Positions 23,910-32,032 of a stretch of DNA of 57,183 bases are shown in pieces. Position 1 is the stretch's first letter, and the number at the start of each line of letters is the position of its first letter. The stretch is from Oscillospiraceae bacterium (GTDB taxonomy: Bacteria; Bacillota; Clostridia; Oscillospirales; Oscillospiraceae): contig WQXY01000015.1 of assembly GCA_009781515.1 (NCBI GenBank), positions 1 through 57,183 on the forward strand. Direction: 5' to 3'. The position numbers and the translations under genes were made by a program. The notes below the pieces were generated by a model that had not been told where the DNA came from, ran no database searches, and saw only the letters and a program-made list of their open reading frames with translations.

Positions 23910-26204
23910 ATGAACAAAACCCTAAAGCGCACATTTTACATCGTTCTCATAGCATTTTTTGCACTTGTAACGGCAATTACATCAATCGGTTGCGGAGGCA
24001 AATCAGACGACCCACAGCTGCCCGATTATGTTTACCTGCCGAATATACTGCCGTTTCCCCTGCCCGAGGGTATTGAGTGGATAAATAATGTCACCACTAC
24101 GGAAGATGCAATTTATTTCACCGCACATGCCGACGTTACTGATGAAGCAACCCCGTTTCATGCAGAGAGTATCTACAAAATGGATTTTAACTCTTCGAGT
24201 GTCACCGTATTGCCGAATTATAACGTAGATGCGGAGTTTCCTGCCGAAGCCGATGACGGCTCTGTGCAGATGTTTTCACTTTTTGTAGACAGAGACGGGA
24301 ATGTCTGGGTCGCTGAACGTGGCGAGTTTTTCACAATGCCCGAAAGCGATGACGACGAGGAAGATCCTTGGGAGCTTTGGAACAGACGCAGAATAGTTAA
24401 GGAATTTTTGCGCGTGCGTAAACTCGACAGCACGGGTGCAGAAATATCATCTTTTGATATAAAACACATATCTACAGGTGACGAGTGGTTTTATATCTAC
24501 GCTTTTTCTGTTGACAGCGAAGATAATATCTATATCGGAACAGACTCGAAAATCCATGTGCTCGCCAGCGACGGCAAGCCGCTCTTTAACATAGATGTTC
24601 CATGGGTTGAGGGACTTATAAATATGCATGACGGCTCTGTCGCATATACAAGCTGGGCCGATAAAGGCAGAGTTATCACGAAAATTGACGCAGCTGCGAA
24701 AAAACCGGGCGAAACAATACAGCTGCCGAATAATGCCAATAATGTATATCGCGGCAACGATGAGTATTCTTTTATTTTTACGGACAACATCGGTTTATAT
24801 GGGATTGAAGCAGAAAGCGGCAATATAGTTTCTCTGCTCAAATGGATTGACAGTGATATTATCCTTGACGGACTTGGCAGCGTTACGGTTTTGTCTGACG
24901 GACGAATTCTTCTGACAAGTCAGATTTGGAATAACGAAGGTTCAAATCATGAACTGATTTTTCTCACAAAAACTCCTTACACTGATATTCCCGAACGTGA
25001 GGTTCTTACACTCGCTACATTCTATCTTGATTGGAATATCCGCGGTGCTGTCGTGCAGTTTAACAGAACAAGTACAACTCATCGTATTCATGTCACCGAT
25101 TATGCAGAGTTCGGCACCGATGATGACTGGGGCGCAGGTCTCACGCGCTTATCTGCAGAGATAACTGCAGGAAATGTCCCCGATATACTTGATGTTTCAA
25201 ATCTGCCGTTTAGTCAATACGCGGCAAAGGGTTTGCTCCTCGATTTATATCCCCTCATTGACGCCGACCCGGATTACAGTCGCAGCGATTTTATGGAGGC
25301 CGCACTTAGGGCGACCGAAATAGACGGCAGTCTTTACAAAATATTCCCGTACTTTTCAATCGCTACGTTTATCGGCAATCCCGCTGTTGTCGGCAGCTAT
25401 CCCGGATGGAATATGGAGGAATTCGTTGCAGTGCTTAATGCAAATCCGGACGCCGACTTTCCTCTCGGGCAGGGTCTGACAAGGATGGCTGTATTACAGG
25501 CTTTGTTTATGTTTAATATGAACGAATATGTTGACTGGAATGAGGGCAAGGTTTACTTTGACAGTGATGAGTTTATAGGATTACTCGAGTATGCAAAGAC
25601 ACTGCCCGATGATTTTGATTGGAATGATGACTATATTTCCGAGCCTGCGCTCATTTCGAGCGGGCGGCAGATTATTTCGGCAATAGCTCTCAATGATTTC
25701 CATGATTATCAAATGTACCGCGCTTTGTACGGCGGTGAAATTGTCTTCAAAGGTATTCCGGCAGAGAGCAAAAACGGCTTCTCGCTTACATCTCATACAA
25801 ATTTTGCGATAACAGCCAAATGTAAAGATGCAAACGCAGCATGGAGTTTCATCCGGACATTTCTCAGCGAAAATTGGTATAATGATAGCTCACGCTACGG
25901 CACTCCGATAAACAGACATGCCTTTGAAAAGCAATTAAACGAAGCTATGAAAGAAAGCGAACACGGGCACGGCTCTGTGGGCTGGGACGGCATAACAATC
26001 GAGCTTGAGGCACTGACCCAAGCTGATGCAGACAAGATTATGGCTATGATTAACTCTATTACCGGTTCAATCGGCGAAGATGAAGTGTTATGGGAGATAA
26101 TCAGCGAGAGTGTTTCCGCCTTTTTCAATGGTCAGTCAACTGCGCAGGACGTTGCAAGGATAATACAAAACCGTGCCTCAACGTACGTGTCTGAGAGGAG
26201 TTAG
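23910..26204 (+). CDS. Lipoprotein with N-terminal propeller-like part and C-terminal extracellular solute-binding domain
   Basis: A protein of 764 residues. The signal peptide (KRTFYIVLIAFFALVTAI) ends in a lipobox at TSIGC. Residues from about 60 to 360 show short repeated strands with DNVW/DNIYIGT/GSVAYTS patterns, like a beta-propeller of sensor lipoproteins. Residues from about 370 onward (AVVQFNRTSTTHRIHV, then GNVPDILDVSNLPFSQYAAKG) resemble ABC-type sugar-binding proteins (SBP_bac_1). The ATG has AAGGAG 9 bases upstream. No ABC permease is nearby, so it may be an orphan binding protein or a sensor rather than part of a transporter. Its stop lies one base from the stop of the convergent downstream gene. 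Confidence 0.82.
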   Translation: MNKTLKRTFYIVLIAFFALVTAITSIGCGGKSDDPQLPDYVYLPNILPFPLPEGIEWINNVTTTEDAIYFTAHADVTDEATPFHAESIYKMDFNSSSVTVLPNYNVDAEFPAEADDGSVQMFSLFVDRDGNVWVAERGEFFTMPESDDDEEDPWELWNRRRIVKEFLRVRKLDSTGAEISSFDIKHISTGDEWFYIYAFSVDSEDNIYIGTDSKIHVLASDGKPLFNIDVPWVEGLINMHDGSVAYTSWADKGRVITKIDAAAKKPGETIQLPNNANNVYRGNDEYSFIFTDNIGLYGIEAESGNIVSLLKWIDSDIILDGLGSVTVLSDGRILLTSQIWNNEGSNHELIFLTKTPYTDIPEREVLTLATFYLDWNIRGAVVQFNRTSTTHRIHVTDYAEFGTDDDWGAGLTRLSAEITAGNVPDILDVSNLPFSQYAAKGLLLDLYPLIDADPDYSRSDFMEAALRATEIDGSLYKIFPYFSIATFIGNPAVVGSYPGWNMEEFVAVLNANPDADFPLGQGLTRMAVLQALFMFNMNEYVDWNEGKVYFDSDEFIGLLEYAKTLPDDFDWNDDYISEPALISSGRQIISAIALNDFHDYQMYRALYGGEIVFKGIPAESKNGFSLTSHTNFAITAKCKDANAAWSFIRTFLSENWYNDSSRYGTPINRHAFEKQLNEAMKESEHGHGSVGWDGITIELEALTQADADKIMAMINSITGSIGEDEVLWEIISESVSAFFNGQSTAQDVARIIQNRASTYVSERS

Positions 26205-26205
26205 A

Positions 26206-27825
26206 TTACTTGCTGAATGCGTGGGCGCCTATCCATATTACATCGTTTTGTGTTCGGGCGGTTGCCGCAAAAAACATATAACTTTTGTCGAGGACGTTCG
26301 GTCCGGCAAGTGCTCTGTCCACTGCTGCAAAGTCAGCGGTGGACGGTTTGCCTCTGTCTGTCCAAATAAGGTCTTTGACTGTAAACTGGACGCCCCATTT
26401 TGTGTCAAATATAACTTCTTCAACAGTGGTTACATGACTCCAACGCGATGACACCATTCTGTTTAAGACCACTTCTGCAACTGCCTGCTTTCCGTCTGCA
26501 CTTTCATTAGGCGCTTCAAGCCTGACGAGGCGTGCAAGTATGTCGCGGCAGTTGGAGCTTATTGACGGATAATTATTGTTATTGTTTTTTGATGCAGTGC
26601 TGCTGCTTGTATTGCCGGTATTCGATGAAGCGGAGCTGCTGCTTGTGTTGTTGCTTGCGGTACTGCTTGCGGCAGGTTTGCTGTTTGAAGCAGCTGTCGT
26701 CGTCGCAGGAGTGCTTGGTTTTTTCGCAGGCGCAGCTTTGGGTGTCGCGGCGCTTGCCGCAGCTTTGTTTCTTTGGTCAATACGCTCTTTTATCTGCTCA
26801 AGCTCGCTTTCATACTCCTCAATCAGCTGTTCGATATGTTCGCTTTTTGATAAAATGAACTCGGCACTCACAATAATATCATCTTCGATAAGCTGACTTA
26901 ACATTTCTAATTCTTCGATTTGGTTAATTACCGTCTCCTCGTCATATTCATCTTCTCTTTCCGTATTTTCTATGTCAGAAATAAGTTGAATATAGTGCTC
27001 CTCGAACCAAACTCTTTGCACTAAAAGCTGCGTACCTATCATAATGAGAATGTTGTTTTCTTCAAGGGCTGCTGCCTGTGCCGCGTCTTCATATGTTTTA
27101 ATGAGTGAATTTATCATGTCGGACAAAATAGCAAGGCTTTCTGCATCAATGATATTTTCACTTTCTATGAGGCTTATTATTTCGGTCAGCTCAGAAATAA
27201 TCATTTCGATTTCGGCTGTTTTGAGCGAAATAAAATCGTCACCCATAAATATTTCACGCACATCACTGAGCTGTGCAAAAATCTCTGCCTTATATGCTCT
27301 GATATCAACCGTTTCGTCAGCGTCGGGGGCAACTTCAGTGTCGACGTCGGGGTCATCATCATCGTCAAGGGCGGCAAACGAAGCGTCAAAAGCTTCGCTC
27401 AGCTCAGCTATATCTGCTTTTATAATTGAAAAGTACAGCTCCATTTCGCCGATATTTTCATCAGCCGCTTTTTTGGTTTCTTCTATCATGCTTTCGTAAT
27501 TATTAATAAACCGGTCGACAATAAAACGAAACGCCGTATCAAACTCCAAGTCTATATTTTCGTTTTGGATAATATGATTTTCAAGCTGCGTTTGATAATT
27601 TGACAACGTGTGAAAAATGTTGATTTTAAGGTTTCGGTCGCTCTCGTCAGCGGCGTCAAACTCACTGAGCCATTCGTTTATTACATGAAAAACCTCACCC
27701 GTATGCTGCTCCTCAATCTTTTTTTGCGAGCCGGCTGTAAATGAAACGGACAAAGAAGCTACACAAATAAGTATAGTTAATATAATTATTCTTCGCAGGT
27801 GCAAATACAGCTTTTCTGACTTCAT
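26206..27825 (-). CDS. Membrane-anchored SleB/CwlJ-type cell wall hydrolase
   Basis: A protein of 539 residues from the ATG at 27825, chosen over 27894 because GAGG lies upstream of it. There is an N-terminal membrane or signal segment (IIILTILICVASLSVSF), then a long acidic helical region rich in Glu/Ile/Leu, probably coiled coil (about residues 30-360). A low-complexity Ala/Pro/Thr/Asn/Ser linker follows, then a C-terminal Hydrolase_2 domain (LVRLEAPNESADGKQAVAEV, VVLNRMVSSRWS, near residues 430-539). The family hydrolyses peptidoglycan, and the E in RLEAPNES is the usual catalytic position. The long acidic stalk is unusual. It faces the preceding lipoprotein convergently with a one-base gap. 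Confidence 0.85.
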   Translation of the reverse strand: MKSEKLYLHLRRIIILTILICVASLSVSFTAGSQKKIEEQHTGEVFHVINEWLSEFDAADESDRNLKINIFHTLSNYQTQLENHIIQNENIDLEFDTAFRFIVDRFINNYESMIEETKKAADENIGEMELYFSIIKADIAELSEAFDASFAALDDDDDPDVDTEVAPDADETVDIRAYKAEIFAQLSDVREIFMGDDFISLKTAEIEMIISELTEIISLIESENIIDAESLAILSDMINSLIKTYEDAAQAAALEENNILIMIGTQLLVQRVWFEEHYIQLISDIENTEREDEYDEETVINQIEELEMLSQLIEDDIIVSAEFILSKSEHIEQLIEEYESELEQIKERIDQRNKAAASAATPKAAPAKKPSTPATTTAASNSKPAASSTASNNTSSSSASSNTGNTSSSTASKNNNNNYPSISSNCRDILARLVRLEAPNESADGKQAVAEVVLNRMVSSRWSHVTTVEEVIFDTKWGVQFTVKDLIWTDRGKPSTADFAAVDRALAGPNVLDKSYMFFAATARTQNDVIWIGAHAFSK

Positions 27826-27882
27826 AATTATTAATCCTCGACGAATTTGTAACAAATTGTAGTATATTGTAACATAATGCAA

Positions 27883-27924
27883 TAAAAAACGCAAGCCTTA
27901 CTGTCACAGCGACCGCAAGGCTTG
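27883..27924 (-). terminator. Terminator after the radical SAM gene
   Basis: The stem CAAGCCTT / AAGGCTTG (27892-27899 and 27917-27924) is followed on the minus strand by CG and a TTTTTT run (27884-27889). It ends the lipoprotein-radical SAM transcript and could work in both directions, because TTTTG follows on the plus strand. Confidence 0.75.
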
Positions 27925-27946
27925 TTTTGTTTATACTTCTAACTCC

Positions 27947-29056
27947 TTATTTTTTGTCCTCGATGAACGATAAGAGCGGATAATAGTCATTATATTGCTT
28001 TTGAATGAATATTGCACTGCCTTGTTTATACAGCCGCTCCGCGAGCCGGTCTGCAATCGGCAAAACAATACGCTCATGAGCGCAAAGCATCGGCGATATT
28101 TCATCAATACTGCCTGTCGCCTGCTTGTTTAAGCAGGCGCAGTAGTGGTTGCAACGTGTGCGGATAGCGCAGCGGTCACAGCCCGCTTTTTCTTCTTCGT
28201 TTTTCTCATAAAGTGCCTGACGGGCTTTTTCATTGATACCGCTAAAGACATCGCCCAAACAATATTTCTCATCACCCACAAACTGCACGCATGGGAAAAT
28301 TTTGCCGTCGGGACCAACCGACAATTGACGCAGTCCAAGCTCGCACCGCTCGCGGCAATATGTACGGCTGTTTATATGGCTGCTTATTTTCACTTCAAAA
28401 GGACTGAAATAAAACTTATCCTCGGCAAGTGTTTTCTTTTCGTACAGCTCTGCCAAGAGGTTGTATTGCTTTTCAAGCTCGGGCAGTTGGCTTTCATTCC
28501 ACTGCGCCGAATAATCAAGCGAAGCGATTACATAAGAAAAGCCGACGGAAAAAAGCGACGCCACCCCCTCGGCGTAAAGATGCAACGTGTCGGGGCTTAC
28601 CGTCATCAGCACAGGGCTGTAAGGCTTTAGTTTCAATAGCTTTTGAGCGGCAATTACAACACGGTCATATGAACCCACGCCTTTTTTGTCTATCCTGTGC
28701 TTATCATGCGCTTCTTTTACACCGTCGATAGACAAGGCAATAAACATGTTTTCCCGTTTCGCGAAATCAAGAAAATCATCATCGAGCAAAAGACCGTTTG
28801 TGGTCATCTTAAAGAAAAAACGGCAGCCGCTTTTCTTTTCGACCGAATGTGCGTAATCTATTGTTTCAGTTATCAGCTCCCGAAGAAGCAGCGGCTCACC
28901 GCCAAAAAAGATAAGACCTGCCCTTTTTGAGTCACGGGCGGCAAGGTCAACAATCGCACGGGCTGTTTCGGGTGTCATGATTTCACTGCCATGGTCAACA
29001 TAGCAGTAACTGCACTTTAAGTTGCATTTATTTGTCATATGAATGGTGTAGTGCAT
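27947..29056 (-). CDS. Radical SAM/SPASM peptide or protein maturase-like enzyme
   Basis: A protein of 369 residues from the ATG at 29056. The start is fixed by GAGG upstream and by a TGATG junction with the lipoprotein stop. The radical SAM cluster motif CNLKCSYCY is near residue 10 (CxxxCxxC), followed by FFGGEPLL near 51. The C-terminus is a SPASM-type region: CRERCELGLRQLSVGPDGKIFPC, then CDRCAIRTRCNHYCACLN and a final Cys in PMLC, enough cysteines for two extra iron-sulfur clusters. Enzymes of this architecture modify ribosomally made peptides or activate sulfatases. The translational overlap with the lipoprotein gene upstream suggests that this lipoprotein is the substrate. The chemistry performed cannot be read from the sequence. 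Confidence 0.87.
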   Translation of the reverse strand: MHYTIHMTNKCNLKCSYCYVDHGSEIMTPETARAIVDLAARDSKRAGLIFFGGEPLLLRELITETIDYAHSVEKKSGCRFFFKMTTNGLLLDDDFLDFAKRENMFIALSIDGVKEAHDKHRIDKKGVGSYDRVVIAAQKLLKLKPYSPVLMTVSPDTLHLYAEGVASLFSVGFSYVIASLDYSAQWNESQLPELEKQYNLLAELYEKKTLAEDKFYFSPFEVKISSHINSRTYCRERCELGLRQLSVGPDGKIFPCVQFVGDEKYCLGDVFSGINEKARQALYEKNEEEKAGCDRCAIRTRCNHYCACLNKQATGSIDEISPMLCAHERIVLPIADRLAERLYKQGSAIFIQKQYNDYYPLLSFIEDKK

Positions 29057-30015
29057 CAGCTGATACCCTCGCTTAACCATTCAATAAATGCCGCAACCTG
29101 TTCGCGCAGATATTGCTCCGATTTTGCGAGCGCTTCCTCATACAACTCCTGCCGTTTCGCTTCTTTGCGGGTATTATATTCATCTTCACTCTCATTGCTG
29201 TTTTTCTTAATTTCCGACACTTTTCCACGGTTAAACGTACCCGCAACAGGGTCGTAAAAAACCAAAAGACCCGGATTATTTTCCGCGAGTCTTTGTGCCG
29301 CATTTACAATGTTATAGTCACTAAACGAAACATACGGCCCGCCGCCTATATCACGGTGCCACTTACGCACATCATCACTTGTTACAAACTTTACAGGTAT
29401 ATTAAAAGAACTGAGAAAGCCCGTGGCAATCATATTCCCGCCTACCATCGTTTCGGGCTCTTTTGCATTGACACCTCTTGAGACATTGATATTTGTAACG
29501 GGGATACTTAAATCGATTATAAGTTCACCGAAGTAATTAAAAGGTATTCCTGCTTCTGAAAAGGCAGCGGATATAATTACAAATGCTTCTTCCTCTGACA
29601 TAAACACAGGTGCTGTTAGTGCCACACAGCCAATGCTTCCCGTTCCTTTGCCATATTCAAAAAACGGGATAGACACACTATCGTGCGGAATTTGAAAAGT
29701 CGCCGGGTCGCCCATTGTTATGTAGTCGGGCGGCAGCGGTATTGGCATATCACCTAATATGACATGCTCCGGCGGTATTACATAAGGTGTGACGGCAGGG
29801 GTTTTATTGGTCTGCTGCGGGTCTTCGGGCACTTGGTTTTCTAAGTCACCCTTGCAGCCGCTAAGACCAAGCGCAATAGTAGCAGACAGTGCCCCGATGA
29901 GTGATGTGCCAAGCCAGCGGTTTGGTTTGGCGCTTGACAGTACGTTTCGCATTTGGTTGCTGTATTTATCGGGATATTTTGGTGCCTCTATTTTTTCAAC
30001 AGGTGCAATTTTCAT
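29056..30015 (-). CDS. Lipoprotein with long conserved pre-signal leader, likely substrate of the adjacent radical SAM enzyme
   Basis: A protein of 319 residues. A hydrophilic leader (MKIAPVEKIEAPKYPDKY and onwards, about 33 residues) precedes the hydrophobic segment SLIGALSATIALGL and the lipobox LSGC near residue 54. Leaders of this length are unusual for lipoproteins. The mature part has a Pro/Thr linker (QTNKTPAVTPYVIPPE), a folded region of unknown family (residues about 90-265) and a C-terminal Lys/Glu helix. GGAGGG lies 5 bases before the ATG. The same leader opens the protein at 31813. Downstream it is coupled to the radical SAM gene by TGATG. The function of the mature domain is not recognised. 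Confidence 0.8.
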   Translation of the reverse strand: MKIAPVEKIEAPKYPDKYSNQMRNVLSSAKPNRWLGTSLIGALSATIALGLSGCKGDLENQVPEDPQQTNKTPAVTPYVIPPEHVILGDMPIPLPPDYITMGDPATFQIPHDSVSIPFFEYGKGTGSIGCVALTAPVFMSEEEAFVIISAAFSEAGIPFNYFGELIIDLSIPVTNINVSRGVNAKEPETMVGGNMIATGFLSSFNIPVKFVTSDDVRKWHRDIGGGPYVSFSDYNIVNAAQRLAENNPGLLVFYDPVAGTFNRGKVSEIKKNSNESEDEYNTRKEAKRQELYEEALAKSEQYLREQVAAFIEWLSEGIS

Positions 30016-30110
30016 AAAAACCCTCCGCTAAATCATATGTCATATGACGGAATTTTCCGGATTATGTTCCATTGGTTTTTTAGTTTATCCCCCCGTAAAA
30101 AATACACAAA
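30016..30110 (-). promoter_or_regulatory. Conserved upstream element A of the leader lipoproteins
   Basis: About 95 bases nearly identical to the region before the gene at 31813. It contains the ribosome site GGAGGG, a palindromic TCATATG/CATATGA cluster (30033-30047), and a CGGAA-TTCCG dyad next to TATGTTCC. Its conservation in two places points to a shared operator or promoter. Confidence 0.6.
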
Positions 30111-30232
30111 GCCTCGACTGGACAAACAACCGCAAACTTCGGATTTTCTTTGTCCGAGCAGTCGGGGAGTAAAAAGCGCTTCATTTTTGCGAATATGTTC
30201 CGATATACTGTATATAGTGTATTTTAATAAAT

Positions 30233-30261
30233 TTGACAACAAATGCACATTATGTTAAATT
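30233..30261 (+). promoter_or_regulatory. Promoter of the 30314-31040 gene pair
   Basis: On the plus strand TTGACA (30233-30238) and TAAATT (30256-30261) have a 17-base spacer. The gene pair starts about 50 bases downstream. Confidence 0.65.
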
Positions 30262-30313
30262 CTTTACATGAATACAAAAAAGCTATAAATTGGAATGAAG
30301 TAATTGGGAGAAT

Positions 30314-30532
30314 ATGAAAATGGAATTAAAGGAGCAGATACAGGCAGACATGGAAATGTTTCGTCAACTTTTCGATGAAATGGACGCTGAGGGTTGTTTC
30401 AATAGCCGACAACCAAATGACGGCAAAGTTTTTGACGAAGAAGCGGAGTATGCAGATTTAATTCGATATAAAAAAGGATTGGAAAATCCCGATAGTCTTT
30501 CTTTTTGGAGGACTACCAGTGCCGTTCAATAA
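30314..30532 (+). CDS. Hypothetical protein, first gene of a coupled pair
   Basis: A protein of 72 residues, strongly acidic (MELKEQIQADMEMFRQLFDEMDAEG in its first part; a run near ADLIRYKKGLENP later). I recognise no family. GGGAG lies just upstream of the ATG. It overlaps the next gene by 14 bases, so the two are translationally coupled. Small acidic protein plus larger partner resembles a TA or immunity arrangement, but there is no motif to support that. Confidence 0.6.
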   Translation: MKMELKEQIQADMEMFRQLFDEMDAEGCFNSRQPNDGKVFDEEAEYADLIRYKKGLENPDSLSFWRTTSAVQ

Positions 30533-31040
30533 TGAAAGCCTTTATAAAGACCTATGCAAAAAATTTGGAGATACGAAATTACCTCAAAGAACTGCTTATC
30601 TTTACCACAAAATGAACGCATTTATCGAAGCGGCGAAAGTAGATGATATTGCATTTGTCGATTTGAGAATACTTGCACACGTTGTTTTTGATTATTTTTG
30701 TGACATTTCAAGATTGAAGGATTTTCATATCATTGAAAAAATAAATAAGTCAAAAATAACTTCGTATACTGCATTTTGGGTTGCTCGAAGAAAGCCAATT
30801 CAAATTGTTAAAGGTAAACACGATGATTCTGTTTCTTTTATTAACGAAGCATTTGTAACAACATATATTGTTGACGAGTTATCAAATTCAATTACAACAA
30901 ACAAAACAGATGAACATCTTAAGGAGCAAATCTTATATCACTTGAAATACAGACAGTTTGACGCTCAAACACTCGAACTAATGATAAATTCACATCTGCT
31001 TGGAAAAACTCCAAATAAGTCAATTACTGACGAAGCATAA
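30519..31040 (+). CDS. Hypothetical protein, second gene of a coupled pair
   Basis: A protein of 173 residues starting at a GTG (30519) with GGAGG 7 bases upstream, inside the previous gene. Visible segments are LPQRTAYLYHKMNAFIEA, DDIAFVDLRILAHVVFDYF and ITSYTAFWVARRKPIQIVKG. It appears to be a soluble alpha-helical protein with no signal or membrane segment. I do not recognise the family. The pair has its own promoter and terminator and stands between two copies of a duplicated upstream element. Confidence 0.7.
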   Translation: MPFNNESLYKDLCKKFGDTKLPQRTAYLYHKMNAFIEAAKVDDIAFVDLRILAHVVFDYFCDISRLKDFHIIEKINKSKITSYTAFWVARRKPIQIVKGKHDDSVSFINEAFVTTYIVDELSNSITTNKTDEHLKEQILYHLKYRQFDAQTLELMINSHLLGKTPNKSITDEA

Positions 31041-31075
31041 ATTTCCATTCATTTATTTTCGCAGCAATAACCAAC

Positions 31076-31102
31076 AGCACCCATTTTCGGGTGCTATTTT
31101 TT
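31076..31102 (+). terminator. Rho-independent terminator of the 30314-31040 pair
   Basis: The stem AGCACCC / GGGTGCT (31076-31082 and 31089-31095) has a 6-base loop and is followed by ATTTTTT. Confidence 0.85.
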
Positions 31103-31132
31103 GCATTCAATAGTGATATTTCTTGTGAATCA

Positions 31133-31813
31133 CTAAAAAAATACAGGAGATTCATCTTGTTTTAAATCATAATGCCGCTCGGTTCTATCAAGTTTTTCGG
31201 CAAATTCAATTATTTTCTCAAGCTCTTTTTTAGTTATCCTGTAAAGCGTGTGCAGACCTTGAATGTTACTGTTTTCCTTATCTTGGATGTAAAAAGTCAT
31301 ATATCCAAAATCCTCGGTTTTATATATGAAAATCCAGAAAAAGCTCCCGCTGTCATGTATATCGTACAGGGAGTTTTCACCGGAAAATCTCTTAAACGGA
31401 AAAAGTGTACTCCTGTCACAAATTGCTGCATCTATCAGTTTCGGACTTAAACTGTTCATCATGTCTATAAAATCTGCCGCATTTTCCTGAAAATTCGCCG
31501 ATATGGAATCCTTGCCGCTCCACCCATGTCTCACACCTTCTTCATTAAAGCGGAGAGTTGTTTCACGGGGCTTATCATAGTATGAAAGCGATAAGAAGAA
31601 CTTGCCGTTGTCAAAAGGTATCTGTGTTTTCAGCAACTCAGAGGTCTCTTCACCGATTGCATCAATGATATTTATTTCTCGTCCTCTTTGATTTAGGCAA
31701 CCGCTAAACATAAACAGGGTTGCGCACAGCAGGAGCATTGCACTTTTATTTAGTATGTTGATTATATTAGAATATTTTAGTGTCTCTATTTTTTCAACAG
31801 GTGCAATTTTCAT
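31133..31813 (-). CDS. Lipoprotein with the same pre-signal leader (no radical SAM gene adjacent)
   Basis: A protein of 226 residues. It opens MKIAPVEKIETLKYSN, nearly identical to the start of the lipoprotein at 30015, then has the hydrophobic stretch SAMLLLCATLFMFSGC with the lipobox FSGC near residue 39. The mature part is unrelated to the other protein and not recognised; it has an ending rich in Glu/Lys helices. The same ribosome site GGAGGG and upstream DNA are present. Because only the leader and its control region are shared, the leader may be a tag recognised by a common processing enzyme. Confidence 0.75.
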   Translation of the reverse strand: MKIAPVEKIETLKYSNIINILNKSAMLLLCATLFMFSGCLNQRGREINIIDAIGEETSELLKTQIPFDNGKFFLSLSYYDKPRETTLRFNEEGVRHGWSGKDSISANFQENAADFIDMMNSLSPKLIDAAICDRSTLFPFKRFSGENSLYDIHDSGSFFWIFIYKTEDFGYMTFYIQDKENSNIQGLHTLYRITKKELEKIIEFAEKLDRTERHYDLKQDESPVFF

Positions 31814-31915
31814 AAAAACCCTCCGCTAAAATCATATGTCATATGACATATGACGGAATTTTCCGGATTATGTTCCATAGTTTTTTAGTTTTTTAATTTA
31901 TTCACGCGAAAGATA
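31814..31915 (-). promoter_or_regulatory. Conserved upstream element B with 22-base perfect palindrome
   Basis: Almost identical to element A (30016-30110) but with one extra ACATATG unit, which makes a perfect 22-base palindrome at 31832-31853 (arms TCATATGTCAT / ATGACATATGA). The CGGAA-TTCCG dyad and GGAGGG ribosome site are also conserved. It is a good candidate operator for a dimeric repressor. Confidence 0.6.
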
Positions 31916-31918
31916 CAC

Positions 31919-31951
31919 AAAGCCTCGCAAACGTTGTATTTGCAAGGCTTT
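31919..31951 (-). terminator. Hairpin after the decayed tRNA copy
   Basis: The stem AAAGCCTTGCAAA / TTTGCGAGGCTTT spans 31919-31951 with one G-T pair. It is placed relative to the tRNA remnant as the 32757 terminator is to the intact tRNA, so the duplicated unit apparently included the terminator. Confidence 0.55.
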
Positions 31952-31956
31952 GGCGG

Positions 31957-32030
31957 TGGCGGAGAATAGCGGGATCGAACCGCTGACCTTCTGGCTGCCA
32001 GCCAGACGCTCCCGGCTGAGCTAATCCTCT
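31957..32030 (-). pseudogene. Degenerate tRNA-Ala(GGC) copy
   Basis: It is 74 bases long and matches the intact tRNA-Ala at 32802-32877 through the anticodon and T arms, including the GGC anticodon and an encoded CCA. It has lost two bases from the D loop, has an A-C mismatch at the first acceptor pair and has G instead of A at the discriminator. It is probably non-functional. Together with the intact copy it flanks the HEPN/MNT module. Confidence 0.75.
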
Positions 32031-32032
32031 AT

